Shown piece by piece: positions 1-6,338 of a DNA stretch of 9,470 nucleotides. This stretch comes from Nitriliruptoraceae bacterium (lineage in GTDB: Bacteria; Actinomycetota; Nitriliruptoria; Nitriliruptorales; Nitriliruptoraceae): positions 1 through 9,470 of the forward strand of contig SKTG01000094.1 in the NCBI GenBank assembly GCA_007118045.1, read 5' to 3'. Within the stretch, counting starts at the first letter, position 1; the number at the start of each line of letters is the position of its first letter. The position numbers were made by a program, and so were the translations under genes. The notes beneath the pieces were generated by a model. That model was given only the letters and a program-made list of their open reading frames with translations, was not told where the DNA came from and did no database searches.

Positions 1-909
1 CAGCGGCCCCGGCACGATGGGGCGCCAGAGCGCGCCGGCCTGCACGAGGCCCCAGGCCAGGACCGGTACGCCGGCGGCCGGCACGAGCCAGCGGCTCCGC
101 GCGTCACGCCGCCGGTGCAGGATCGAGGCGACGGCCAGCACCAGGACGCTGACCGCCGGGAGCACCACGAGCGCCGGCTCGACGTCGGCGCCGGTGGGCA
201 TCGAGGCGGTCACGACCGCTCCGCTCGCAGCCGCCACGATCACCGCGACCACGGTCGCCACGACCGACAGCCGGCGTCCGGTGAGCCCCGTGAGCACGCC
301 CACCCCCAGGGCCACCGCCCCCGCCAGCACCGCCCATGCACCGTGGGGTCCCGGTACCCAGTGCAGCTCGCCGGCGATCGCCGCCGGCTCACCGTCCACG
401 AAGATGGGGACCGTCCAGTCGAGCACGGGTTGTGGCTCGCGCACGGACGGGTCGACCGCGGGTGGTAACGACGGCGACATGAAGTGCACGCGATGGTCGT
501 GCCAGGAGTAGACGCCGCCGTCGGCGACGGTCTCCCACCGGGGCACCGCCTCGGCGTCGGCGAGCGGGGGCACCTCCACGTCGGCCGCTCCGAAGCGGGC
601 GTCGTTGAGCCAGCGTGCCGGTGATCGCGTGTTGACCTCGACGGTGCCGTCGGCGCCGAAGCGCAGGTACGGCTCGCCGTCGTAGCCGGGCACCTCGACC
701 TCGACGCCCTCTGGGGCGCGCAGCACGAGGTAGCTGTCACCGCCCACCACCTCGACGTCGAGGTCGCTGGCAACCTCGCCGTCGACGGCGGTCACGGTCG
801 AGCGGTAGTGGGTCGGGCCCGCCGGATCGGCCACGGCGGGACCCGCCAGCAGCGGCAGGACCGCGCACGCGAGCACGGCGACGAGCGCGAGACGGCGAGG
901 GACGGTCAC
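1..909 (-). CDS. Uncharacterised secreted/membrane protein with WHDHxxHxM motif, 3' end outside window
   Basis: The frame is open for 303 codons from a GTG at 909-907 and runs off the left edge. The GTG overlaps the TGA of the CopC-CopD gene by 4 bases (GTGA), so translation is probably coupled; I see no good Shine-Dalgarno. Residues 1-27 look like a signal peptide (RR, a Leu/Ala/Val core, then AVA-D). Residues 28-185 form an extracytoplasmic domain rich in beta-type sequence, with YLRFGADGTVEVN at 81-93 and WHDHRVHFM at 136-144. About four hydrophobic helices follow (roughly 190-208, 213-235, 245-262, 275-292), with LHRRRDARSR as a cytoplasmic loop. The His/Met cluster facing outside could bind copper. 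I recall similar conserved hypothetical proteins in actinobacteria, often beside copper genes, but know no assigned function. A role in copper delivery or sensing is inferred from the motif and the operon. Confidence 0.85.
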   Translation of the reverse strand, partial: MTVPRRLALVAVLACAVLPLLAGPAVADPAGPTHYRSTVTAVDGEVASDLDVEVVGGDSYLVLRAPEGVEVEVPGYDGEPYLRFGADGTVEVNTRSPARWLNDARFGAADVEVPPLADAEAVPRWETVADGGVYSWHDHRVHFMSPSLPPAVDPSVREPQPVLDWTVPIFVDGEPAAIAGELHWVPGPHGAWAVLAGAVALGVGVLTGLTGRRLSVVATVVAVIVAAASGAVVTASMPTGADVEPALVVLPAVSVLVLAVASILHRRRDARSRWLVPAAGVPVLAWGLVQAGALWRPIVPGPL

Positions 910-2615
910 GGCGCGACGGGGACGGTGACGGTGACCTCCTGGCGCTGCGCGTCGGCGTCGTCGGCGAGGACCCGGATCTCCCAATCGCCGGGGAAGGTGA
1001 GATCGTCCACCGTCGCGATCCAGTGTCCCGTGCCCGCCACGTACGGCTCGATGCCGATCGGGCCGATGCCCTGCTCGACGTAGGTGAGCTCGAGCTCGAC
1101 GTCCTCGATCGTGGCGGCGGGCCGCCCGGTCTCGTCGAGGACGTAGAGGTGGATCGTGTTGCGACCGGCGCGGTTGGGATCGACCACGAGGTCGACCTCG
1201 TGCTGCTCGTCCAGCCGCGCCGTGGTCTCGTACCAGCCACCCCGACCGGCCGCCTCCGACGCCGGCTGGACCGTGACCAGCACCCCCGTCACCAGCAGGA
1301 CCGCCACCAGCAGCGCCGCCTCGACCCGTACCGTGCGGTGCAGACGGCTCCAGGCACGTTCGGCCGTCGAGGTGGTGCTTTCCCCGGGCCGGTCCACCGT
1401 GTCGAGACTGCCGCCGGTCGGCGTGGCCCGCATCACGATGGCCGGCACCAGGCGCTGCCGGTTGTAGGCCGCCAGGCCGACGACCACCAGCACGAGGAGC
1501 GTCTTGGCCACCAGCAACCAGCCGTACGTGGTCGCCGTGAGCGCCGCCGGCGTCCCGACGAGCGGTACCGCCATGGCCACCCCGGCGAACGCCGCGAACC
1601 CCACGCAGATCACGCCGAGGCTGCTGAAACGCGAGATCGTCTCCGCGGCCACCACCGGGTCGTCGGCGACCGACCGTCGCCGCAACGATCCCGCCAGGAG
1701 GACGAGACCCGCCACCCAGACGGCTGCCGCCACGAGGTGGACGACGCCGGCGCCCGTCAGGAGCCAGGTCGGCTCCACCGTGCGCTGGTGACCGTCGAGG
1801 ACGAACGAACCGAGCGTGGTGAGCCCACCGACGACGAGGACCCCGACCGGCGCCGCCACGGCCCAGAAGACCAGCAACGCCGCCGCGCCGATCAGACGGA
1901 CCGCCGCCGAGACCCCGAACGTCGAGGACAGCACCTCGCCCAGCGCCGGCGCCGAGGTCGCTCCCGCGAGGCCGTCGCCGGTCACGGCCGCCGCCTGCAC
2001 GGGGACCGACAGCACGGTCACGACGACCAGGACCATGGCTGCGGTCGTGGCCAGCCGCCGCGATGCCTGGCGATCCGCGGGGGTCCGCGCGACCCACGCG
2101 GCGAAGGCGACGGCACCGGCGGCGAGCAGGGCGGCCACGTACCCGAGCCCCCGCAACAGCTGACCCAGCGCGCTGGCCACGGGGGCGTCCGTACCACCGA
2201 CGAGCTCCGCCAGGACAGCGTCATCGACCTCAGCGACGTCGCCGACCTGGAAGGTCTGCACGCCGGCGACCGGGTGGCTGTCCATCGAGACGACCCGGTA
2301 GGTGACGACGTACGCGCCGTCCGGCAGCTCGCTGACGGGGGCCGCCGTGACGGTCGTCGGGTCGCCGTCGTCGACCAGCTCGAGCTCGACGCGGTCGGCC
2401 GAGCCGTCGAAGAGCCGCACGCCGTCGGGCGCGAGCTCGACCGGCTCGTTGAAAGCGAACTGGAGCGTGTCGGGCGGCAGGTCGAGCTCCTCCCCGTCCG
2501 CCGGGTCGGCGGAGACCAGCATGGCGTGGGCCAGTGCCGGGGCGGCGGGCAGCACCAGCAGACCGAGCAGGCCGAGCAGACCGAGCGGCACGGCACGGAA
2601 GCGGCGCAGCGTCAT
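906..2615 (-). CDS. CopC-CopD-YtkA fusion, copper transport/resistance membrane protein
   Basis: 569 residues from ATG at 2615, with GAGGAG five bases upstream. Residues 1-29 are a signal peptide ending ALA, so mature His1 is H30. The CopC domain (about 30-125) has the expected N-terminal His and the SMDSHPVAG motif with D112 and H114. H30, D112 and H114 are the usual Cu(II) ligands of CopC. A CopD membrane domain follows (about 150-445) with many helices, including a conserved HLVAAAVWVAGL stretch. The C-terminal 110 residues look like a YtkA/FixH-type beta domain outside the membrane. This three-domain order matches Bacillus YcnJ-type proteins, which are linked to copper uptake; other CopCD proteins are linked to tolerance, so the direction of transport is not settled by sequence. 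The gene starts 9 bases after the ZAS gene and overlaps the next gene by 4 bases, so all three are probably one operon. Confidence 0.93.
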   Translation of the reverse strand: MTLRRFRAVPLGLLGLLGLLVLPAAPALAHAMLVSADPADGEELDLPPDTLQFAFNEPVELAPDGVRLFDGSADRVELELVDDGDPTTVTAAPVSELPDGAYVVTYRVVSMDSHPVAGVQTFQVGDVAEVDDAVLAELVGGTDAPVASALGQLLRGLGYVAALLAAGAVAFAAWVARTPADRQASRRLATTAAMVLVVVTVLSVPVQAAAVTGDGLAGATSAPALGEVLSSTFGVSAAVRLIGAAALLVFWAVAAPVGVLVVGGLTTLGSFVLDGHQRTVEPTWLLTGAGVVHLVAAAVWVAGLVLLAGSLRRRSVADDPVVAAETISRFSSLGVICVGFAAFAGVAMAVPLVGTPAALTATTYGWLLVAKTLLVLVVVGLAAYNRQRLVPAIVMRATPTGGSLDTVDRPGESTTSTAERAWSRLHRTVRVEAALLVAVLLVTGVLVTVQPASEAAGRGGWYETTARLDEQHEVDLVVDPNRAGRNTIHLYVLDETGRPAATIEDVELELTYVEQGIGPIGIEPYVAGTGHWIATVDDLTFPGDWEIRVLADDADAQRQEVTVTVPVAP

Positions 2616-2624
2616 CGAGGCTCC

Positions 2625-3278
2625 TCAGCGCCGGGCGGTCGCGGGACCGACCCCGGTCAGAGGGGATGGTGGCACGACCATGTCCTGGCTGCGACGGCGC
2701 AGTGCCCACAGGACGACCACGCCGACGAGCTCGCTGAGGTGGGTGAGCTCGGCGGTCACGGTCGCCGCGCCCCTGACCACGTCCGAGCCAGCCGTGACCA
2801 CCACCCCGAGGGCCACGACCGTGGCCACGGGCAACACCCCGGCCGCCCGGGCCGGTTGCCAGGCCGCGAACAGGAACCCGACCCCGAGGGCGAGCTGGAG
2901 CGCACCGAGGTCGCGTCCGAGGTGCAGGTCCGGTCCGAGCAGCCCGAGCAGCGCCGGCAACGCGAACGCGAGCTGCACCGCTCCGGCGAGCGCCACCAGC
3001 CCGCGCAGCTGCCGGGTGCGCCGGTGCCCCGCCCCGGCGTGGCGATCGGCCAGCGAGGTCAGGATCGGGGCGGTCAGGTCCGGGACCGCGGCCGCCGCCC
3101 CGATCCTCGCTCGACGTGTCACCCGCACGGCCCGCTCGTCGAACGCCGCACAGGCGCCGCAGCGGGTCAGGTGCGCTCGCAGCCGCTCGGATGACAGCTC
3201 GAGCCGTTCACCGTCGAGCTGGGCCGACAGCGCTTCGCGCACCTCGGTGCACCCCGGGTCGGGCGGCGGCACGTCCAT
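2625..3278 (-). CDS. Zinc-finger (ZAS/zf-HC2) multi-spanning membrane protein, probable anti-sigma factor
   Basis: 217 residues. I start at ATG 3278 because GGAGG (3288-3284) lies five bases before it; a GTG at 3302 is in frame but would place that ribosome site inside the gene. The N-terminus carries the ZAS pattern C-x25-H-x3-C-x2-C (C10, H36, C40, C43), which in anti-sigma factors binds zinc and the sigma factor. After a basic stretch (RRARIG, HRRTRQ) come about four membrane helices (roughly 92-112, 125-140, 145-163, 181-195), then a short tail. Classical ZAS anti-sigma factors usually have a single helix, so this is a multi-pass variant. It diverges from an ECF sigma gene and heads the operon with the CopC-CopD protein. 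A role as membrane-bound regulator of that sigma factor is inferred; the multi-pass domain could also sense or carry something. Confidence 0.88.
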   Translation of the reverse strand: MDVPPPDPGCTEVREALSAQLDGERLELSSERLRAHLTRCGACAAFDERAVRVTRRARIGAAAAVPDLTAPILTSLADRHAGAGHRRTRQLRGLVALAGAVQLAFALPALLGLLGPDLHLGRDLGALQLALGVGFLFAAWQPARAAGVLPVATVVALGVVVTAGSDVVRGAATVTAELTHLSELVGVVVLWALRRRSQDMVVPPSPLTGVGPATARR

Positions 3279-3291
3279 CACATCCTCCGGT

Positions 3292-3338
3292 GTCGGCGGC
3301 ACGAACCCGCGTCGGCGGCACGAACCCGCGTCGGCGGC
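3292..3338. repeat. 19-bp tandem repeat, about 2.5 copies, in the ZAS-operon leader
   Basis: GTCGGCGGCACGAACCCGC occurs twice head to tail (3292-3310 and 3311-3329) with no mismatch. A third copy begins GTCGGCGGC (3330-3338) and then diverges. The array ends only four bases upstream of the GGAGG ribosome-binding site of the ZAS gene. It lies between the two divergent genes and, if the ECF-like promoter at 3360-3386 is real, inside the 5' leader of the ZAS-CopCD mRNA. It may be an operator with repeated half-sites, a leader RNA element, or a slippage duplication. Confidence 0.9.
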
Positions 3339-3359
3339 CTCGACCCTCCGCCAGAGGTG

Positions 3360-3386
3360 GTCGCCCCGGGCCGGGCGGCGGTTCCC
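3360..3386 (-). promoter_or_regulatory. ECF-sigma-like promoter candidate for the ZAS-CopCD operon
   Basis: Read on the minus strand, GGGAACC (3386-3380) is followed after 16 bases by CGAC (3363-3360). GGAAC is the common -35 element of ECF sigma promoters, and CGTC/CGTT-like -10 elements at 16-17 bases are usual; CGAC is a one-base variant. It points at the ZAS gene, with a predicted leader of about 75 bases. It suggests that the divergent ECF sigma factor drives this operon. Assigned by eye only. Confidence 0.45.
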
Positions 3387-3418
3387 GTCGCGCGCGCATC
3401 GGACGACGTGATCGGACC

Positions 3419-3424
3419 TACCCT
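3419..3424 (+). promoter_or_regulatory. Possible -10 (TACCCT) for a leaderless, longer form of the sigma factor
   Basis: TACCCT fits TANNNT and is followed by six bases and then ATG at 3431, in frame with the sigma gene. This is the spacing of leaderless actinobacterial starts. I see no clear -35. The 29 codons between 3431 and 3518 have 8 A/T third positions, against 2 in the next 32, which argues against their being coding. Kept as a weak alternative. Confidence 0.25.
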
Positions 3425-3486
3425 GGCCCGATGGGCCCGCCCCGCGCAGCGAGCGTCGGCTGGCCGTATCCCCCCCGACGAGGACC

Positions 3487-3492
3487 TACCGT
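3487..3492 (+). promoter_or_regulatory. Candidate -10 (TACCGT) for the ECF sigma gene
   Basis: TACCGT lies 25 bases upstream of the GTG start at 3518, so transcription would begin near 3499-3500 with a leader of about 18 bases. The same TACCGTCC string forms the -10 of the M50 protease gene at 6327. I see no convincing -35. The leader contains ATG at 3495, opening an 8-codon frame whose TGA overlaps the GTG start. Confidence 0.3.
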
Positions 3493-3517
3493 CCATGAGC
3501 TCCCGACCGAGCGACCC

Positions 3518-4048
3518 GTGAGCGCCCGAGCGGGCGACGAGCTGACCCGGCTGCTGCTGGACGCGGCCGCGGGGGACCGGCTGGCGCTGTCGAGCTTCGT
3601 CCGCGGTACGCAGGCGGACGTCTGGCGCTTCCTCGCCCACCTGGTGGACCCCGGCACCGCCGACGACCTCACCCAGGAGGTCTACCTGCGGGCGATGGGC
3701 TCGATCCCGCGGTTCCGCGGCGACGCCAGCGCACGGACCTGGCTGCTGTCGATCGCCCGGCGGGTCGCGGCCGACGAGATCCGACGACGCCGTCGGCGGC
3801 GACGGCTGCCCGAGCCACCGGCACGGAGCGAGCCGGATCGCGCCGGCACGGTCGCGCTGCACGAGCTCATCGCGGGCCTGGACCGGGACCGCCGCGAGGC
3901 CTTCGTGCTCACCCAACTGCTCGGCTGGTCCTACGCGGACGCGGCGGTGGCATGCGAGGTCCCGGTGGGCACGATCCGCTCACGGGTCGCCCGGGCCAGG
4001 GAGCAGCTGGTCGGGGCCCTCGACGACGCCGAGGCAGCCGGGGGCTGA
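3518..4048 (+). CDS. ECF (extracytoplasmic function) RNA polymerase sigma factor
   Basis: 176 residues from GTG 3518. Region sigma2 spans about 24-92 (DVWRFLAHLV, then DDLTQEVYLRAM at 49-60 and SARTWLLSIARRVAADEIRR). A linker begins with a run of eight Arg. Region sigma4 spans about 113-166 (LIAGLDRDRREAFVLTQ, then GWSYADAAVACEVPVGTIRSR as the helix-turn-helix). There is no sigma3 domain, as in ECF factors, and the length is typical. An in-frame ATG at 3431 would add 29 residues, but that stretch is Pro-rich with poor GC3. The ribosome site before GTG is weak. The gene diverges from a ZAS membrane protein, the usual arrangement or linkage for a cognate anti-sigma factor. Control of the CopC-CopD operon, and perhaps copper-responsive genes elsewhere, is inferred from context. 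Confidence 0.92.
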   Translation: MSARAGDELTRLLLDAAAGDRLALSSFVRGTQADVWRFLAHLVDPGTADDLTQEVYLRAMGSIPRFRGDASARTWLLSIARRVAADEIRRRRRRRRLPEPPARSEPDRAGTVALHELIAGLDRDRREAFVLTQLLGWSYADAAVACEVPVGTIRSRVARAREQLVGALDDAEAAGG

Positions 4049-4055
4049 ACGCAGG

Positions 4056-4075
4056 CCGGCGCGCGGCCGCGCCGG
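4056..4075 (+). terminator. GC-rich hairpin after the sigma gene, possible terminator
   Basis: CCGGCGCG pairs with CGCGCCGG around a CGGC loop, a perfect 8-bp stem, 7 bases after the sigma stop. There is no U tract, as is common for hairpins in high-GC actinobacteria. Termination activity is inferred. Confidence 0.45.
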
Positions 4076-4099
4076 GGCGAGCGTGGCTGCGGACCATCG

Positions 4100-4125
4100 C
4101 CCGTCGGCACGAGTCGCGCGACGGG
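4100..4125 (-). terminator. Hairpin after the TPR gene, possible terminator
   Basis: CCCGTCG (4100-4106) and CGACGGG (4119-4125) form a 7-bp stem with a 12-base loop, 13 bases beyond the TPR gene's stop on the minus strand. No U tract follows. Together with the hairpin at 4056-4075 it would separate the two convergent transcripts. Confidence 0.35.
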
Positions 4126-4138
4126 GGCGTGGCGGGGC

Positions 4139-4966
4139 TCAGCCGGCCAGCCGCGCGCGGTCGGCCCGCAGCTCCGTGACGACCGTTCCGACGTCGGGGT
4201 CGGGATCGCCCTCGATGCGAGCGAGCGTGGTGTCCAGCTCGCGGATCGCGTCCTCGGCCCGCTCGAGGGAGGCCAGGATCGACGCTCGGTCCCGCCGCGC
4301 CGTCGCGACCTGGATCCTCGCCCCCGTCTCCTCGTCGTCGCAGCCGTCGAGCACGGCGCCGGCCGCGACCGCCTCCTCGGATCGGTCCAGCGCCACCAGC
4401 GCCGCCATCTGCACGCGTACCCCCATCGCGACCTGCTCGGCCCCGAGCCCGGTCGTGCGGTCGAGCTCCGCCACGACCGCCCCGGCGCCGGCCAGGGCCT
4501 CCTCGTGACGTTCCAGCCCGAGGAGGGTCGCCGCCCGGTTGACGCGCGCCCGGACCACCTGATCCGCGGTGACGGGGTCCTCGGCGTGGCGGAAGCGCTC
4601 GACGAGCTGCTCGTAGACGTCGAGGGCCGCCTCGCCGTCCCCGATCGCCTCGAGGCAGATCGCCCGGTTGAGCTGCGCCATGGCGATCTCGTGGCGCTGG
4701 TCGGGGTCGTCGGGATCGGCCGGGGTCGCGGCCGCGGCGGCGTACGCCTCGGCCGCCCGCTCGAGCTCACCGAGCTCGGTCAGGAGCAGGGCCCTCTCGA
4801 ACCGGGCGGCGAAGACCGACTCGCGCACGACGGGGTCGGCCGTGTCGGCCTCCTCGGCCGAGGCGGCCAACGCCTCGGCCGCGGTCAGCGCGGCGTCGAG
4901 GTCCCCCGTGTCGTGCAGTTCGAGCACCTCGTCGACGCTCGCACGCAGCTGCTGCGGGCTCGTCAC
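4139..4966 (-). CDS. TPR-like helical repeat protein
   Basis: 275 residues from GTG 4966; GGGAG lies a few bases upstream. An in-frame GTG at 4978 would add four residues but has a poorer ribosome site. The protein is almost entirely Ala/Leu/Glu-rich paired helices, with tetratricopeptide-like units such as RFERALLLTELGELERAAEA, LNRAICLEAIGDGEAALDVY and VNRAATLLGLERHEEALAG. There are about six or seven units of 33-40 residues. I see no signal peptide, membrane helix or catalytic motif, so it is probably a cytoplasmic scaffold or binding protein. It follows the release-factor-like gene by 22 bases in the same direction and is probably cotranscribed with it. Its partner is unknown; TPR proteins of this kind are also annotated as tetratricopeptide repeat proteins with no function. 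Confidence 0.85.
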   Translation of the reverse strand: MTSPQQLRASVDEVLELHDTGDLDAALTAAEALAASAEEADTADPVVRESVFAARFERALLLTELGELERAAEAYAAAAATPADPDDPDQRHEIAMAQLNRAICLEAIGDGEAALDVYEQLVERFRHAEDPVTADQVVRARVNRAATLLGLERHEEALAGAGAVVAELDRTTGLGAEQVAMGVRVQMAALVALDRSEEAVAAGAVLDGCDDEETGARIQVATARRDRASILASLERAEDAIRELDTTLARIEGDPDPDVGTVVTELRADRARLAG

Positions 4967-4988
4967 CGGGCTCCCCACGTACGCCAGG

Positions 4989-6173
4989 TCACCAGCGCAG
5001 GGTGGCCGCGACGCCCTCGTGGTCCGCCAGCGGAGCGGCCGTGTCGTCCGAGACCGGTGTCACCATCGCCGAGGTGGTGATCGCCTTCTCCAGCATCCGC
5101 TCGATGAACAGCGGGTCGCGCCGCAGCTCGACGTCGGACTGGGCCACCATGCCCTCCACACGGGGGTGGACCGTGCCCTGGTCGGAGACGTAACCCTCGA
5201 GCTCGAGGGACACGTCGTAGAGCAGATGCGCGACCCGGCCCTCGTTGAGCGCGTCGCAGACGTGCCGCAGACCGAGGGCGGCGGTGCCACCACCCTGGGC
5301 CCGTTCGAGGGTGCTCTCGACCAGCTCCCGCTCGCGGTCGCGGTGGACCGAACGCAGCAGATCCCAGGCGGATTCGGCGATCTTGGCGGGGGCGGAGTCC
5401 TCCCAGGCCTGTTCGGACATCAACACGCGCAGCGAGCCGTTCGACTGGGGCAGCAGCTCGCCGAACTCGTCCCGCAGCTTCGGTGGGGCGGAGACGACCA
5501 ACCGGTCCCAGCCCTGCTGCTCCACCCGCTGCATGGTGCGGTTCGCGACGTCGCGGAAGAAGCGGAGCCGGTTCTCGTTCAAGCGCTCCTCGAACCGCTC
5601 CTTGTCGTTGAACCCCTGCTGGGGGTTGGCCGGGTTGCTCATCGCCGGACCGGCCTTCTCCTCGGCGAAGATCTGGTCGCCCGGCTCGAAGGCGTCGTCG
5701 CCGATCTCCACGATGCCGCGCAACGACCACTCCAGCAGGCGGGTGCCGTGGCGCGAGACCACCAGGATCCCGGCGGGTCGCCCCTCGTCGAGCGCGGCGA
5801 CCAGCGGTCGCACGTACGCGGAGGAGTCGAACACGACCCGGTTGGCGAAGGGCACCTGGAGTCGGACCGATTCGGAGCGACCGCTCTCGACGCCGACGAA
5901 CAGGGCTCGTCCCTGCCCGCTCGACTTCGGATCGAGCAGCTCGTCGATGTCGCGGTCGATCTCTTCGAGACGACGCTCGACCGCGCGGGCGACGTCACGG
6001 TCGCCGCCGTCGAGCCGTTCGCGCAGCGCCTTGAGCTCGTTGCGGATCTCGATCGGCTGCGTCGGTTGGGGATCGGCCGCCTGCGCCGGCGTGTGACCCA
6101 CGTAGAACGAGAGCACGCCGACGTCGTCGGTGAAGCCGATGAGGTCACGGATGGTGGTGTCGTCGAGTTCCAT
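4989..6173 (-). CDS. baeRF/VLRF1-type (Vms1-like, aeRF1-type) release-factor-related protein
   Basis: 394 residues from ATG 6173. The layout matches the bacterial relatives of archaeal/eukaryotic RF1. There is an N-terminal domain (about 1-125), a middle RNase H-like domain (GILVVSRHGTRLLEW at 135-149, DRLVVSAPP at 223-231) and an L7Ae-like C-terminal domain (GLRHVCDALNEGRVAHLLYD at 301-320). Known family members are peptidyl-tRNA hydrolases or release factors thought to free stalled nascent chains on ribosomes. In the middle domain the loop where eRF1 has GGQ reads NPANPQQG (about 180-187) and lies before a basic helix. It has Gln but no GGQ, as in other divergent members. It has no membrane segment and should act in the cytoplasm. 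Its start has no clear Shine-Dalgarno, but TAGGTT lies seven bases upstream. It diverges from the M50 protease and precedes a TPR gene. Exact subfamily and substrate are uncertain. Confidence 0.85.
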   Translation of the reverse strand: MELDDTTIRDLIGFTDDVGVLSFYVGHTPAQAADPQPTQPIEIRNELKALRERLDGGDRDVARAVERRLEEIDRDIDELLDPKSSGQGRALFVGVESGRSESVRLQVPFANRVVFDSSAYVRPLVAALDEGRPAGILVVSRHGTRLLEWSLRGIVEIGDDAFEPGDQIFAEEKAGPAMSNPANPQQGFNDKERFEERLNENRLRFFRDVANRTMQRVEQQGWDRLVVSAPPKLRDEFGELLPQSNGSLRVLMSEQAWEDSAPAKIAESAWDLLRSVHRDRERELVESTLERAQGGGTAALGLRHVCDALNEGRVAHLLYDVSLELEGYVSDQGTVHPRVEGMVAQSDVELRRDPLFIERMLEKAITTSAMVTPVSDDTAAPLADHEGVAATLRW

Positions 6174-6180
6174 GGTGCAC

Positions 6181-6186
6181 AACCTA
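6181..6186 (-). promoter_or_regulatory. -10 element (TAGGTT) for near-leaderless release-factor gene
   Basis: On the minus strand TAGGTT is followed by GTGCACC and then the ATG at 6173. TANNNT with 6-7 bases to the start codon is the hallmark of leaderless transcripts in actinobacteria. The -35 is weak. A 5-bp inverted repeat GTGGG-N6-CCCAC (6204-6219) covers the expected -35 region and may be an operator. Confidence 0.5.
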
Positions 6187-6300
6187 ACGGCGCTGCGCGG
6201 CCCGTGGGACACGCCCCACTCCGACCGACGGCCGGGGTCCCGATCGCGCCACCGACGCATGCGATGGGCGCGCCCGCCGAGCGGCGACGAGCCCTCAGCG

Positions 6301-6322
6301 CGCCCGGCGTGTCCACCGGGCG
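6301..6322. promoter_or_regulatory. Inverted repeat CGCCCGG-N8-CCGGGCG at the M50 promoter, operator candidate
   Basis: Perfect 7-bp arms (6301-6307 and 6316-6322) flank CGTGTCCA. The repeat ends four bases before the -10 of the M50 gene, so a bound protein would block or contact RNA polymerase. The sequence GGCGTGTCC inside it (6306-6314) recurs on the opposite strand at 6215-6207 beside the divergent gene's promoter. Confidence 0.4.
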
Positions 6323-6326
6323 GGGG

Positions 6327-6332
6327 TACCGT
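6327..6332 (+). promoter_or_regulatory. -10 element (TACCGT) for leaderless M50 protease gene
   Basis: TACCGT is followed by exactly six bases (CCGCCC) and the ATG at 6339, with no Shine-Dalgarno in between. This fits the TANNNT-N6-ATG leaderless pattern. No clear -35 is visible. Confidence 0.5.
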
Positions 6333-6338
6333 CCGCCC

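Noticed and set aside
1023..3194. A 723-codon open frame on the plus strand opposite the CopC-CopD and ZAS genes
   Set aside because: Its product is Arg/Gly/His-rich with no recognisable fold. It mirrors the well-supported minus-strand genes and is an expected shadow in high-GC DNA.
3279..3302. In-frame GTG start at 3302 for the ZAS protein
   Set aside because: It would place the GGAGG ribosome site inside the gene and overlap the tandem repeat; ATG 3278 has ideal spacing.
6266..6275. Palindrome GGGCGCGCCC in the divergent promoter region
   Set aside because: Such self-complementary GC strings are expected often at this base composition, and it is not placed at either promoter.
4668..6338. 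Plus-strand open frame leading into the M50 gene
   Set aside because: It is antisense to the TPR and release-factor genes; the M50 domain begins at ATG 6339 with a leaderless-type promoter directly upstream.
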